Assembly: GCA_001570385.1 (NCBI GenBank)
Contig: BBYL01000023.1
Coordinates: forward strand, 111,964-175,963
Length of the DNA stretch: 64,000 nt
Reading direction: 5' to 3'
DNA from: Microtetraspora glauca
GTDB lineage: Bacteria; Actinomycetota; Actinomycetes; Streptosporangiales; Streptosporangiaceae
This document shows positions 9,034 to 18,390 of this stretch, in pieces. Position 1 is the stretch's first letter. Every line of letters starts with the position of its first letter. The position numbers were made by a program, and so were the translations under genes. The notes beneath the pieces were generated by a model that was given only the letters and a program-made list of their open reading frames with translations, was not told where the DNA came from and did not search any database.

Positions 9034-9971
9034 GCGCGCACCTTCGGATTGAAGTAGCCGTAGGAGATGTCGACCAGGAGGTTCACCACTACGACCACGC
9101 TGGTGGAGAAGAGGACGAAGCCGAGCAGGACCGGGATGTCCCTGCTGAGCACGCTGTCGACCGCCAGGCTTCCGAGACCGGGCATGTTGTAGATGATCTC
9201 GATGGTGACCGAGCCGGCGAGCACCTCGGCGACCCGGAAACCGAGCACCGTCACCACGGGGACGCAGGCGTTCTTCAGCGCGTGCTTGAACAGGACCGCG
9301 CTTCGGCTCAGCCCCTTCGCCTGCGCGTTGAGGATGTAGTCCGACTTCAGCTCCTGCCCGAGCGCCGACCGCAGCTGCAGCGTCACCTCGGCGGCGGGAA
9401 GCAGGCCGAGGGCGATGCCGGGCAGGACGAGGTGGGACATCCACGGCCACAGCCCCTCCGACAGCGGCACGAACCCGAAGGCGGGGAAGACCTGGAAGGT
9501 CACCGCGAACAGCGATGCCAGGACGAGTCCGAACCAGAACGCCGGGATGGCGATCGCGACCGAGGCCAGCCAGTTCACCAGGCGGTCGACGACACCGCCC
9601 GGCCGCAGCGACGCCAGGATCGCCATGAGGGTGCCCAGCACGACCGCCATCACCATCGCGAACAGCACCAGGGACATCGTGGTGCCCATCCGCCGGACGA
9701 TCATGTCCGTCACCGACTGGTCGGACATGAGCGACTGGCCGAGGTCTCCGTGCAGCACGGCGCCCACCCACCGCAGGTAGCGTTCCACGACCGGATCAGA
9801 CAGGCCCAGCTCTCCCCTGATCGCCGCGATGCGATCCGGGGTCGGATCCTCACCGGCCAGCACGACCGCCGGGTCACCGGGGGCGAGGTCGATGAGGAGG
9901 AAGACCAGGAGCGGCACCACGAGCAGCAGTGGGATCGCTGCGAGCAGTCGCTTGCCTGCGTGGCGCAGCAT
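9030..9971 (-). CDS. ABC importer permease, DppB type
   Basis: This 313-residue inner-membrane permease is the first gene of the importer operon. The N-terminal helix (RLLAAIPLLLVVPLLVFLLI) is followed by the DppB signature DLAPGDPAVVLAGEDPTP and by RYLRWVGAVLHGDLGQSL. The C-terminal transport domain ends in VDISYGYFNPKVR. The start is the ATG at 9971, with AAGGGA seven bases upstream; the frame extends to 10085 without a better start. A palindrome about 160 bases upstream is a likely operator. No substrate-binding protein is in this operon; the candidate partner is the orphan lipoprotein at 14186-15769. Confidence 0.92.
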   Translation of the reverse strand: MLRHAGKRLLAAIPLLLVVPLLVFLLIDLAPGDPAVVLAGEDPTPDRIAAIRGELGLSDPVVERYLRWVGAVLHGDLGQSLMSDQSVTDMIVRRMGTTMSLVLFAMVMAVVLGTLMAILASLRPGGVVDRLVNWLASVAIAIPAFWFGLVLASLFAVTFQVFPAFGFVPLSEGLWPWMSHLVLPGIALGLLPAAEVTLQLRSALGQELKSDYILNAQAKGLSRSAVLFKHALKNACVPVVTVLGFRVAEVLAGSVTIEIIYNMPGLGSLAVDSVLSRDIPVLLGFVLFSTSVVVVVNLLVDISYGYFNPKVRA

Positions 9972-10130
9972 GCTGTGTCCCTTCGACGAGTTACGGAGCG
10001 GGTTGCCGGGCGGGTTCGGGGAGGCTTCGGGAGGCTTCGGCGTGGGGCCGGCGCGCGCCTCCGCCTGGACCGTCGGCCCGGCCACGGCGTCACGACGCTC
10101 GGCCGCGGAGAGGATTTCGGTCAGAACTTA

Positions 10131-10148
10131 AACAAGCAATAGCTTGGT
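10131..10148. promoter_or_regulatory. 18-bp palindromic operator upstream of the ABC operon
   Basis: AACAAGCAATAGCTTGGT is an interrupted palindrome with arms ACCAAGC/GCTTGtT around four bases. It matches the site in front of the IclR gene (24879-24896) at 14 of 18 positions. The half-site spacing differs from the KstR2-type sites, so a second regulator is likely, perhaps the IclR protein. Confidence 0.55.
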
Positions 10149-10291
10149 CGAAAAACCATATAGGCGAGGCCATGGCTGGTCAATAGACCCTTTCGCCGGG
10201 AACCCCCGCGAAACGATCCCTCCAGCCCTCCCACCGGTCGACACCGGCGGGCACGGTCCCGGCCCCCGGCCGATGGCCGCCGTTCGTGCCG

Positions 10292-11212
10292 TCACACCGG
10301 AGAGCCGGAGCGCAGCCGGGGTAACACGTCACGGGCGAGCGAGGCGATGACGCGCTCGCGTTCGGCCACCGGGGCGGCGATCTGGACGAGGACGCGCTCA
10401 GCGCCGGCGTCGGCGAACTCCCGAAGCCTGCGCACCACGTCATCCGGAGTGCCGAGCACCAGATAACGATCAGCGAGCGGGGAGAAGTCCTGCGCGTAGG
10501 TGGCGCTGACCGCGGCGATCCCCGTCTCACGAGCCCACTCGCCGTCCGGGTCGACGCACGTCCACGCGAAGACGGCGCCCGAGACCGCGTCGCGGGGCCG
10601 TCCGGCGGCGTCGGCCGCGTCCCGCACCCGCGCCAGGCTCTCCCGCAACATCCGCGGATCGACCATGTACGGCATCCACACGTCGGCGTACCGCCCGGCC
10701 CTGCGGATCGCTCCGTCCTTGCGGCCGCCCAGCCAGATCGGCGGGCCTCCCGGCTGGACCGGCGGGGGCCGCAGCGCCACGTCGCGCAGCGCGAAGGACT
10801 CTCCCTCGATGCTGACCCGCTCGCCGCTGAACAGGGCCCGGATCACCCGCAGCCCCTCGTCCAGCCGGCGGAAGCGGGACGCCGGGTCCACCCCGACGGC
10901 GGCGAACTCCGCCGGGTACTCCCCGCCCGCGCCGACGCCGAGCTCGAACCGCCCGCCGGACACCCGGTCCAGCGTGGCGGCGAGCTTCGCCGCGAGCGCG
11001 GCGGGGTAGAGCGGGAGCAGCGTGATCGAGCTGACCAGGCGGATGCGGCTGGTGGCTCCCGCCGCCGCGGCCAGTTGCACGAAGGCGTTCGGCGTCGGCC
11101 CGTGGAAGAACAGATGCTCACCGCAGCCGAGGTAGTCGAAGCCGTACCGCTCCGCCGACCGTGCGTCCCGGACGACGTTGTCGGCGTCACCCGCGATCAG
11201 ACCGACACGCAT
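10292..11212 (-). CDS. LLM-class flavin-dependent oxidoreductase
   Basis: This 306-residue TIM-barrel enzyme belongs to the luciferase-like monooxygenase / F420-dependent reductase superfamily. It has SAERYGFDYLGCGEHLFF near the start, the strand-4 region IRLVSSITLLPLYP, then GRFELGVGAGGEYPAEF and PPIWLGGRKDGAIRRAGRYADVW. FMN and F420 users cannot be separated confidently from sequence. It follows the CoA-transferase gene after 48 bases in the same direction, so it belongs to the ligase operon. Mycobacterial cholesterol clusters contain a similar LLM protein; its step is not defined. Confidence 0.85.
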   Translation of the reverse strand: MRVGLIAGDADNVVRDARSAERYGFDYLGCGEHLFFHGPTPNAFVQLAAAAGATSRIRLVSSITLLPLYPAALAAKLAATLDRVSGGRFELGVGAGGEYPAEFAAVGVDPASRFRRLDEGLRVIRALFSGERVSIEGESFALRDVALRPPPVQPGGPPIWLGGRKDGAIRRAGRYADVWMPYMVDPRMLRESLARVRDAADAAGRPRDAVSGAVFAWTCVDPDGEWARETGIAAVSATYAQDFSPLADRYLVLGTPDDVVRRLREFADAGAERVLVQIAAPVAERERVIASLARDVLPRLRSGSPV

Positions 11213-11260
11213 GTCACCGCTGTCCCCTCACGCGTTTCCTGGACGGCACCCGCGGCGCCG

Positions 11261-12373
11261 TCAGCGGGATCCGGCGGGCCGCAGGATCTCCTCCGTGTGT
11301 TCTCCCGGGTACGGCGGCGGCAGGGTGAGCCGCGCCGTACTGCGGGAGAACTTGGGCACCGGCGCGGGCTGGACCACACCGGCCAGCTCGACGAACGCCC
11401 CTCTGGCCACCATCTGGGGGTCGGTCGTGGCTTCGTCGAGGTCGCGGACCGGGGTCACGCAGGCGTCGAGCTCGCCGAACACCTTCTCCCAGTGGGCGCG
11501 GGGCCGGGATCTGAAGATCTCCGCCACGGTCCGCTTGAGCTCGGGCCATGCCGCACTGTCGTACTGCCGCGGCAGGTCGTCCGGAACCAGCCCCAGCGCT
11601 TCGAGGAAGCACCGGTAGAACTGCGGCTCGATCGCCCCGACCGCCATGTACTTGCCGTCCGAGGTCTCGTAGACGCCGTAGAAGTGGGAGCCGGAGTCGT
11701 AGGCGTTCGTGCCGCGGGCGAGGTTCCAGTCTCCCCTGGCCTTCATGCCCCGGATGGCGATGGTCAGCAGGCTCGCGCCTTCGAGCATCGAGCAGTCGAT
11801 GATCTGGCCCCGCCCCGACTCGCCGCGCTCCACCAGGGCCGCGAGCACCCCGAATCCGAGGACCATGCCGCCGCCGGCGAAGTCGGCGAGATACATCAGG
11901 GGCGGGACCGGTCCGGTCTCGCTCGTGCCGATCGAGTCCAGCACGCCGGACAGGCTGATGAAGTTGATGTCGTGACCGGCGGCCGTGCTTATCGGGCCGT
12001 CCTGTCCCCAGCCCGTCATCCGGGCCACCACCAGCCGTGGAAACTCCTCCGTCAGCTTCGCCGGGTCGATTCCCATGCGCTCCAGCACGCCGGGGCGGTA
12101 CGGGTCGAGCAGCACGTCGGCCTGCTCCAGCAGCCGGGACAGCTCGGATCTCCCGGACGCGGACTTCAGGTCCAGCCGGACAGACCTGCGTCCGCGGTTG
12201 ATCGGGTTGAGGTGGTGCCGCGGCACCCGCTTCTCCGGCGCGGACGACGACGCGACGCGATCGACGCGGATCACGTCGGCGCCGAGGTCCGCCATCATCA
12301 TCGCGGCGAACGGCACCGGTCCCAGCCCGGCGAGTTCGATGACCCTGACGCCCTGCAGGGGCCCGCCCGTCAT
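11261..12373 (-). CDS. CaiB/BaiF family CoA transferase, racemase-like
   Basis: This 370-residue protein is a family III CoA transferase. Alpha-methylacyl-CoA racemases, which epimerise 2-methyl-branched acyl-CoA thioesters such as the C25 centre of sterol side chains, share the fold. Visible landmarks are GVRVIELAGLGPVPFAAMMMADLGADVIRVD, INRGRRSVRLDLK, ADVLLDPYRPGVLERMG and HDINFISLSG. The His-Asp pattern GHDINF and the start GLGPVPFA match the racemase subgroup better than true transferases. The ATG at 12373 overlaps the ligase stop as ATGA, which couples activation and epimerisation. Confidence 0.87.
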   Translation of the reverse strand: MTGGPLQGVRVIELAGLGPVPFAAMMMADLGADVIRVDRVASSSAPEKRVPRHHLNPINRGRRSVRLDLKSASGRSELSRLLEQADVLLDPYRPGVLERMGIDPAKLTEEFPRLVVARMTGWGQDGPISTAAGHDINFISLSGVLDSIGTSETGPVPPLMYLADFAGGGMVLGFGVLAALVERGESGRGQIIDCSMLEGASLLTIAIRGMKARGDWNLARGTNAYDSGSHFYGVYETSDGKYMAVGAIEPQFYRCFLEALGLVPDDLPRQYDSAAWPELKRTVAEIFRSRPRAHWEKVFGELDACVTPVRDLDEATTDPQMVARGAFVELAGVVQPAPVPKFSRSTARLTLPPPYPGEHTEEILRPAGSR

Positions 12374-14016
12374 TTCGCGGCCGCCTTCTCCGAACCCTGC
12401 CCCGGGTTCTTGTCGTAGGAACGGGGGTCGGTGCTCCACGTGCCCGCGGTGACCCCCTGGGCCCGGAGCTCACGCTTGAGGATCCGCCCCACGGCGTTCT
12501 TCGGCAGTTCGTCGCGGAACTCGATGTGGGACGGGCGGGCGTACCGCGGCACGCGCGGCGCGATCCACCCGAACATCTCCTCCGGATCCGGTGCCGCGCC
12601 CGCGGCGGGCACGATCGTCACCTTCACCTCGTCCTCGTTGAGCGGCGACGGCACCGCGTGGACCGCGACCTCGCGGACCAGCGGATGCGTGGCGATGATC
12701 GCCTCGATCTCGTAGCTGGAGATGTTCTCGCCGCCCTTGCGGATGTAGTCCTTTCCGCGGTCGACGAAGAACAGGTAGCCGTCCTCGTCGAACCTGCCGA
12801 AGTCACCCGTGTGGAACCACAGGCCGCGGAACACCTCGAGCGTCTTCTCCGGCTGCCTCCAGTACCCGTTGAACATGATGCTGGGCCGGGTGGGGCGGCA
12901 GACGATCTCCCCCGCCGCGCCGGTCGGCAGCGGATTGTCCCGCTCGTCGACGATGCGGACCTCGAAGGAGTCGGTGACGGTTCCGGCCGAGCCGGCTCGG
13001 TACGCGTTCGGCGGGGTCGCCGTGATCAGGCACGCCTCGGTCATCCCGTACGCGCCCGAGCCGACCCGTTCGACGCCGTAGCGTTCCCGCCAGGTCTGCG
13101 CCAGCTCGGCGGTGACCGGGGAGCCGGAGACGACGCGGAGCCGGCCGTAGGCGTCCCGGCTGGCCTGGCTCTCCTCCGCCCGCGCGATCATGGGCAGCAT
13201 CGATCCCATGAGGGCCGCCATCGTGGCCTCGGACTCCCGGATGTCCTCCCAGAAGCGGGACACCGAGAACTGTTTCGCCACGCTGATCTCGGAACCGAGC
13301 TGCAGCGAGCCGGTGACGTGTCCGATGGCCGCGAGGTGGAACAGCGGCATCGGCGTCCAGAGGCGGTCGTCGGGCCGTCGCTCGAGGTTCTCCCACATCT
13401 GCCGCGCCATGTTGGCGATGTATCCGTGGCTGACCATGCAGGCCTTGGACGGCCCGGTCGTTCCGGCCGTGTAGACCAGGTGGCTGGTGCCGTAGGGGTC
13501 GATGTCGGCGTGCGCCGCCACCGGCGTACCGGCCGCGACCAGGTCGTCGAAGCGCGACCGGGGCCCCTCACCCTGCCGCGCGTCGTATCCGCCGGTGCCG
13601 TCGGGGTCGTGCACGACGAACGGGACGGTGAGACCCGCCAGATGCAGGGACTCGGCCAGCAGTTCGGCGAACTCCTGTTCGGCCACGGCCAGGGCGGGTT
13701 CGCTGTCCGCCACCTGGTGGGTCAGGATCGCGCCCCGGTTGTTGGTGTTCAGCGGTACGAGGTAGGCACCGCAGAACGTGGCGGCCCACCAGGTGAGCAA
13801 CGCGACCCGGCCGTTGCGAGCCATCAGCGCGATGCGGTCGCCCGGCCGGACGAACTCACTCAGGGAGCCCGCGAGTGCGCGCGCCTGGCGATCGAGTTCC
13901 TCGATCGTGAAGGGCTCTCGATCGAGGAAGACACGCATCCCGGGGTCGGTCTGCAGTCGCTTCTCCAGTGCGACGGTGACCGGGTCGGCGTTCACGTTCT
14001 CGTACTGCGGGCTCAA
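12370..14016 (-). CDS. Acyl-CoA ligase (AMP-forming)
   Basis: This 548-residue ANL-superfamily enzyme would activate a carboxylic acid to its CoA thioester. The P-loop is YTAGTTGPSKACMVSHGY, the A5 motif is YGMTEACLI, A7 is WFHTGDFGRFDEDGYLFFVD, A8 is RGKDYIRKGGENISSYEIE and the catalytic Lys motif is PKNAVGRILKREL. The start appears to be TTG at 14016, eight bases after GAAGGGA; the next in-frame ATG is 26 codons in and has no ribosome site. It heads an operon with the racemase-like and LLM genes. The context suggests a branched or steroid-derived acid as substrate. Confidence 0.9.
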   Translation of the reverse strand: MSPQYENVNADPVTVALEKRLQTDPGMRVFLDREPFTIEELDRQARALAGSLSEFVRPGDRIALMARNGRVALLTWWAATFCGAYLVPLNTNNRGAILTHQVADSEPALAVAEQEFAELLAESLHLAGLTVPFVVHDPDGTGGYDARQGEGPRSRFDDLVAAGTPVAAHADIDPYGTSHLVYTAGTTGPSKACMVSHGYIANMARQMWENLERRPDDRLWTPMPLFHLAAIGHVTGSLQLGSEISVAKQFSVSRFWEDIRESEATMAALMGSMLPMIARAEESQASRDAYGRLRVVSGSPVTAELAQTWRERYGVERVGSGAYGMTEACLITATPPNAYRAGSAGTVTDSFEVRIVDERDNPLPTGAAGEIVCRPTRPSIMFNGYWRQPEKTLEVFRGLWFHTGDFGRFDEDGYLFFVDRGKDYIRKGGENISSYEIEAIIATHPLVREVAVHAVPSPLNEDEVKVTIVPAAGAAPDPEEMFGWIAPRVPRYARPSHIEFRDELPKNAVGRILKRELRAQGVTAGTWSTDPRSYDKNPGQGSEKAAAK

Positions 14017-14185
14017 CTGGTCGTCCCTTCCCGAGCCGCCCCCTACGGGGGCAAGGCGCGGTTTGTACTCAATTGCGGTCCGTTCCCGAGTCGCCTCGGG
14101 CCACGGGTCGGTTCGTCTTGAGGTCGCCGATCAGGCCGACGGCGCGCGGGACCACCCGGTCGCGCCGTCGGTCAGCGACGTCTCG

Positions 14186-15769
14186 TCACTTCGTCAGCGC
14201 CACGCCGCGGAGGTCCCAGAGGCCGAGGTTCGCCCACGGCACGTTGTCCGCGCCCACCACCTTGTCGTTGTAGATCGCGGCGTTGGTCATGTTGCACAGC
14301 GGGATGAACCAGACCTGCTCGAGAGCCTTCCCCCACACCTCGCGGTACTTGGGCGCCCGCTCCTGCTCGGTCAACCGCGGGTCCGCCGCCTCCGTGGTGG
14401 TCTTCTTGATCAGCCCGGGGTCGGTCGCCAGACCGTAGCCGCCCAGCAGGTAGTTGTCCACGGTGCCCGCCGGGTCGATCCGCGGGTTGAACGTGTTGGA
14501 CACCTCGAGCTGGAAGTCCCCGGCGATGAAGCGGGGTTCGAGTTCCGAGTTCGGCACGGGGTTGAGCTCCGCGTCGATACCCGCCTCCGTCATCGCGGCC
14601 AGGATGACATTGGCTGGCTGCTCGGTGTTGGTCCCCGCCGCGAAGGAGATGGAGACCTTGGCCCCGCCGACGCTCTGGACCAGCGCCTTGGCCTTGGCGG
14701 GGTCGTACGCGTAGGGGTAGGTGTATCCGGGATCGGCCCAGGCGCTGTCCGCGGGGTACAGCGACCGGGTCGCCGTGCACTTCCCGGAGAACAGCGCGGT
14801 CACCTGGTTCGGGTCGATGGCGTGGGCGATCGCCTGGCGCACCTCGGGCTTGGCCAGGTCACCGTTGTCGGCGCGCAGCAGCACGCCCAGCACGTTGCGG
14901 AACGTCGTCGTGTTCTGCTGCAGGACTCCGGACTTCGCGAGCTGTTCCGCCTGGACCACATCGTTGGCCGAGCTCACGAAGGACAGGTCGGTCTGGCCGG
15001 TCTGGACACCCTTCAACCGGGTCGCCGCGTCGGGAACCCGCAGCAGCTCGATCCCGCCGAGCCGACCGGCGGCCGGGTCCCAGTAACTGTCGGCCTTCTT
15101 CACCACCACCTTCTCGTTCGGCACGAACTCGGTGACGATGTACGGGCCGGAGCCCGCCGTACCGGGGTTGTTCTTCAGGTCCGCGCCGGCCGCGATCGCC
15201 TTCGGCGACACCATCATCCCCGTGTGACCGGTGAAGACGGAGGGCAGCGCGACACCCGTCCCCTTCTTCAGCTTCAGGTGCACGGTGTGGTCGTCGACCA
15301 CTTCGACGCCGGTGATGTCCTTGAGGTCGGCCTTGATGGTGCTGTCCGGCTGCGTCTGCCCACGCTCGATGTTGACCTTGACCGCTTCGGCGTCGAACGG
15401 CGCGCCGTCGTGGAAGGTCACGTCCTTCCTGAGCTTGAGCTCCAGGTAGGAGCCGTCCTTCGCGAAGGACCACTCAGTGGCCAGGCCGGGAATCACGGTG
15501 TCCTTGGCGTCCAGCATCAGCAGCCGGTCGTAGGTCAGCGCCAGGTACGGATATCCACCCGGAACGTGCGTCACCGGGTCCAGGTTCTGGATCGGTGCGG
15601 ACGAGGTGAACTTCAGCACCGCGCTAGGAGAGATGTCCCCGGCCGAGGCCGTACGCCCCGGAGCGGAGGCGGCCCCATCGGTGCCGGAACCACCGCAACC
15701 CGCGACGGCGGCCACAGCCGCGGTGGCCAGGGCCAGGCAACGCAGCCTCGTTCTGCCGATGACGCTCAT
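14186..15769 (-). CDS. ABC substrate-binding lipoprotein, family 5
   Basis: This 527-residue extracytoplasmic solute-binding protein is of the DppA/OppA type. A lipobox follows a short hydrophobic signal (ALATAAVAAVAGCGGSG), so the mature protein should be tethered through Cys. Family landmarks are APIQNLDPVTHVPGG, LATEWSFAKDGSYLELKLRKDVTFHDG and VRQAIAHAIDPNQV. The start at 15769 is chosen for AAAGGACGAG just upstream and the signal peptide; the frame extends 19 codons further. It lacks adjacent permeases, and is probably the receptor for the importer encoded at 6226-9971. Confidence 0.9.
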   Translation of the reverse strand: MSVIGRTRLRCLALATAAVAAVAGCGGSGTDGAASAPGRTASAGDISPSAVLKFTSSAPIQNLDPVTHVPGGYPYLALTYDRLLMLDAKDTVIPGLATEWSFAKDGSYLELKLRKDVTFHDGAPFDAEAVKVNIERGQTQPDSTIKADLKDITGVEVVDDHTVHLKLKKGTGVALPSVFTGHTGMMVSPKAIAAGADLKNNPGTAGSGPYIVTEFVPNEKVVVKKADSYWDPAAGRLGGIELLRVPDAATRLKGVQTGQTDLSFVSSANDVVQAEQLAKSGVLQQNTTTFRNVLGVLLRADNGDLAKPEVRQAIAHAIDPNQVTALFSGKCTATRSLYPADSAWADPGYTYPYAYDPAKAKALVQSVGGAKVSISFAAGTNTEQPANVILAAMTEAGIDAELNPVPNSELEPRFIAGDFQLEVSNTFNPRIDPAGTVDNYLLGGYGLATDPGLIKKTTTEAADPRLTEQERAPKYREVWGKALEQVWFIPLCNMTNAAIYNDKVVGADNVPWANLGLWDLRGVALTK

Positions 15770-16319
15770 ACTCGTCCTTTCGCAAAAATGGTTCGGTTGG
15801 CCGGCCGTCGAGGAAGCGGTGTGCACCGGTAGAAGGGCAGGTGTCCCTCACAGGTGCCGATCGCGAGATGTGTCGGCGCAGCTCCGGTGTCGGGATGGCG
15901 CGGCGACTCCGGCCCTCACGCGGACGGCACGCCCGTGCGTATGGCCTGTCGCGACGTCAGCCGCTCACTTTTCGATATGTCTGCGCGATGGGCGCTGTCC
16001 TGCGCCGGCCACCACACGAATTCCTTCGGTTCGACCCGCCTGAGCCGCAACGGGGGGGAACAAGGTCCGGGGTCGCCGTACCGGATTCGCCAACCTAACA
16101 AGCGCTCGGTTGATAAGCTAGCACCAGGCCTCACCATCAATCAATAGTGCGGTGATGATCCTGTCCCGCAGGCGCGAGCACAGCCGTTCACCTGCCGAAA
16201 AGCCGCCCACGCGGCCCGCGGCGCGGGTCGCCGTACGGCCCCCGTACACGCGGGAACCGCGGACGCACGCCGGGACCGGCGGGGGCCGGAGCGGCGCTTC
16301 CGCCCGGAGGACGGGCCGA
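15770..16319. other. Intergenic region with operator-like palindrome
   Basis: This 550-base stretch lies upstream of the binding-protein gene. I see no convincing gene in it. It contains the KstR2-type palindrome at 16097-16110, so the promoter of the binding-protein gene may lie here with a long leader. The reading frames that cross it are short and arginine-rich. Confidence 0.45.
16097..16110. promoter_or_regulatory. Imperfect KstR2-type operator
   Basis: AACAAGCGCTCGGT fits AnCAAGnnCTTGnT with one mismatch and is further flanked by CAACC/GGTTG. It is the only such palindrome between the binding-protein gene and the thioesterase gene. Confidence 0.5.
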
Positions 16320-16961
16320 TCACGCGCCGTCCCGCCGGACCTCGATGAACAGGCCGCGGGCCTCCAGGGTGCGGCGCCCCTCGCACTCGATCCAGCCCTC
16401 GGCCACCGCCTTGCGCCCGGAGACCTCCACGATCCGCGAGCGCAACTCCAGCGGCCGGTCGAGCGGCGTCCCGTGCAGGAAGCGCAGTTCAAGGCTGGCG
16501 GTGACCGACCGCTTGCCGCGCGCCTGCATCAGGACGCCGAGCATGCAGTCCATCAGACCGGCGCCGAAGCCGCCGTGGAGCAGGTCCGGCGGCCCCTCGT
16601 GCAGCGCGTTCGGCGTGAGCCGCGCCATGGCGCCGTCGCCGTCGAGATGGATTTCGAGGGGGATGCCGAGCGGATTGTGCGCGAACAGCGGCCACGAGCC
16701 GCCCCGCCCCGCGGCCAAGGCCGCGGCGGGTCCGCCGAACGGCGCGCGGACCACCCTGGTGCGGGTCCGCTTACCGAGCGTCCGGGCGACCTCGGTCAGG
16801 GCACGCTCGGCCGCCCGCATCTCATCGACGTCCAGGTCGGTGACGGCGGCGGCGAGCATCACCTCCCGGATGGCGGTGATCAGGTCGATCGATGCCCGCC
16901 GTCGCTCAGGCGTCACCTCGGCGAGCACGGTCCCGTGGGCAGGCTCGAACCGCTCAGTCAT
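16320..16961 (-). CDS. PaaI-like hot-dog thioesterase
   Basis: This 213-residue protein has a C-terminal hot-dog domain of the PaaI/acyl-CoA thioesterase type. The active-site helix stretch is PDLLHGGFGAGLMDCMLG, with the His-Gly-Gly and the downstream Asp in register, followed by SVTASLELRFLHGTPLDRP. The N-terminal ~90 residues are helical and less conserved. The start is the ATG at 16961, which follows a GAAGGGAAT ribosome site. It probably hydrolyses a stalled acyl-CoA to release CoA. It lies 129 bases after the Ltp2-like gene on the same strand, plausibly in its operon. Confidence 0.82.
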   Translation of the reverse strand: MTERFEPAHGTVLAEVTPERRRASIDLITAIREVMLAAAVTDLDVDEMRAAERALTEVARTLGKRTRTRVVRAPFGGPAAALAAGRGGSWPLFAHNPLGIPLEIHLDGDGAMARLTPNALHEGPPDLLHGGFGAGLMDCMLGVLMQARGKRSVTASLELRFLHGTPLDRPLELRSRIVEVSGRKAVAEGWIECEGRRTLEARGLFIEVRRDGA

Positions 16962-17090
16962 CCGGATTCCCTTCTCTCGTTGTGCTCCGCACCCGGACGC
17001 GAACACGCCGGAACGCACGGCCGGCCGAGGTCCGCCGTCATCGGCGCCGCCTTCGCGTACACCGAGCCGGAGCGTCGGTCCGCGCCTGGA

Positions 17091-18275
17091 TCAGTCGTCC
17101 GTGCCGAGCACGATCGCGCTGTGCGGCACGGGCGATCCGCCGGTGACGAGAACGTGCTCGACCGGCTTCGCGGGCTGGTTGGTGGAGGTGCCGCGGATCA
17201 GGCGTACGCCTTCGGCGATCCCGTTGACGCCGTGGATATAGCCCTCTCCGAGCTGTCCGCCGTGCGTGTTGACGGGCAACCGGCCGTCGACCTCGAGGTT
17301 GCCGTCGGCGACGAAGTCCTTCGCCTCGCCGATGCCGCAGAAGCCGTACTCCTCCAACTGGAGCAGGACCATCGGGGTGAACGCGTCGTAGAGCACGGCG
17401 GCGTCGATCCCCTCAGGCCCGAGGCCCGCCTGGCGCCACAGTTGCTCGGCGACCAGGTTGACCTCGGGCAGCCGGTCGATGTCCGCGCGGGAGTAGCTGC
17501 TCATCGAGATCTGCTGCGGCCCGACGCCCTGGGCGGCCGCCCTGATCACGGCGGGCGGGTTGGGCAGGTCGCGAGCCCGCTCGGTGCTCACGATGACCAG
17601 CGCCTGCCCGCCGTCGCTCTCCTGGCAGCAGTCGAGCAGGTGTAGCGGCTCCGCGATCCAGCGGGAGTTCTGGTGGTCCTCCAGGGTGATGGGGCGCTGG
17701 TAGAACCACGCCTTGGGGTTGTTCGCGGCGTGCTTGCGCGAGAGCACGGAGATCCGGCCGAAGTCCTCACTGGTGGCGCCGTACTTGTGCATGTACAGCA
17801 TCGCCAGGAACGCCTCCTGCTGCGCGGGTGTCAGCAGGCCGTAGGGGTTGATCCAGTTCCGGTACTCCTGGTCGGTGGAAGGGTTGTACGCGAACGGCGG
17901 CGGGCCGGCGCCGAAGCGGTGGCCGGACCGCTCGTTGAAGGCGCGGTACACCACGACCACGTCCGCGACGCCCGCCGCCACGGCGAGGGCCGCCTGCTGC
18001 ACCGGGGCGCAGGCCCCGCCACCGCCGTGCGGGATCCGGCTGAAGAACGAGAGCTGGGGGATGCCGAGCGCGCGGGCGACGGCGATCTCCGGGTTGTTCT
18101 CCATGGTGAACAGGGAGAACCCGTCCACCTCCGCCACGTCGATGCCGGCGTCGTCCAGGGCCGCCAGCACGCACTCGCAGGCGAGTTGCCACTCGCTGCG
18201 GCCGGAGTTCTTCGAGAACTCGGTCGCGCCGATGCCCGCGATCGCCGCGGCACCGGAGAATCCGGCCCTGGTCAC
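17091..18275 (-). CDS. Ltp2-like lipid-transfer protein/thiolase-fold aldolase
   Basis: This 394-residue thiolase-fold protein closely follows mycobacterial Ltp2, the retro-aldolase that releases propionyl-CoA from the steroid 22-carbon side chain. Ltp2-like segments include AAIAGIGATEFSKNSGRSE, SRKHAANNPKAWFYQRPITL, DHQNSRWIAEPLHLLDCCQE, EEYGFCGIGEAKDFVADG and LPVNTHGGQLGEGYIHG. Ltp2 needs a DUF35 partner, and such a gene lies directly upstream. The start is GTG at 18275 with AAGGAG upstream. A perfect KstR2-type palindrome precedes the two-gene unit. Confidence 0.9.
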   Translation of the reverse strand: MTRAGFSGAAAIAGIGATEFSKNSGRSEWQLACECVLAALDDAGIDVAEVDGFSLFTMENNPEIAVARALGIPQLSFFSRIPHGGGGACAPVQQAALAVAAGVADVVVVYRAFNERSGHRFGAGPPPFAYNPSTDQEYRNWINPYGLLTPAQQEAFLAMLYMHKYGATSEDFGRISVLSRKHAANNPKAWFYQRPITLEDHQNSRWIAEPLHLLDCCQESDGGQALVIVSTERARDLPNPPAVIRAAAQGVGPQQISMSSYSRADIDRLPEVNLVAEQLWRQAGLGPEGIDAAVLYDAFTPMVLLQLEEYGFCGIGEAKDFVADGNLEVDGRLPVNTHGGQLGEGYIHGVNGIAEGVRLIRGTSTNQPAKPVEHVLVTGGSPVPHSAIVLGTDD

Positions 18276-18390
18276 GCTGTGTCTCCTTCCGCCCGCGCCA
18301 CCGTCACGTCGGTGGTCGCGTGGACTCGTCCTTCGTCGCCGCGGATGGGCGGCACCGTGCCGACCGTGCCGACCGTCCGGTCGTCCCGGT

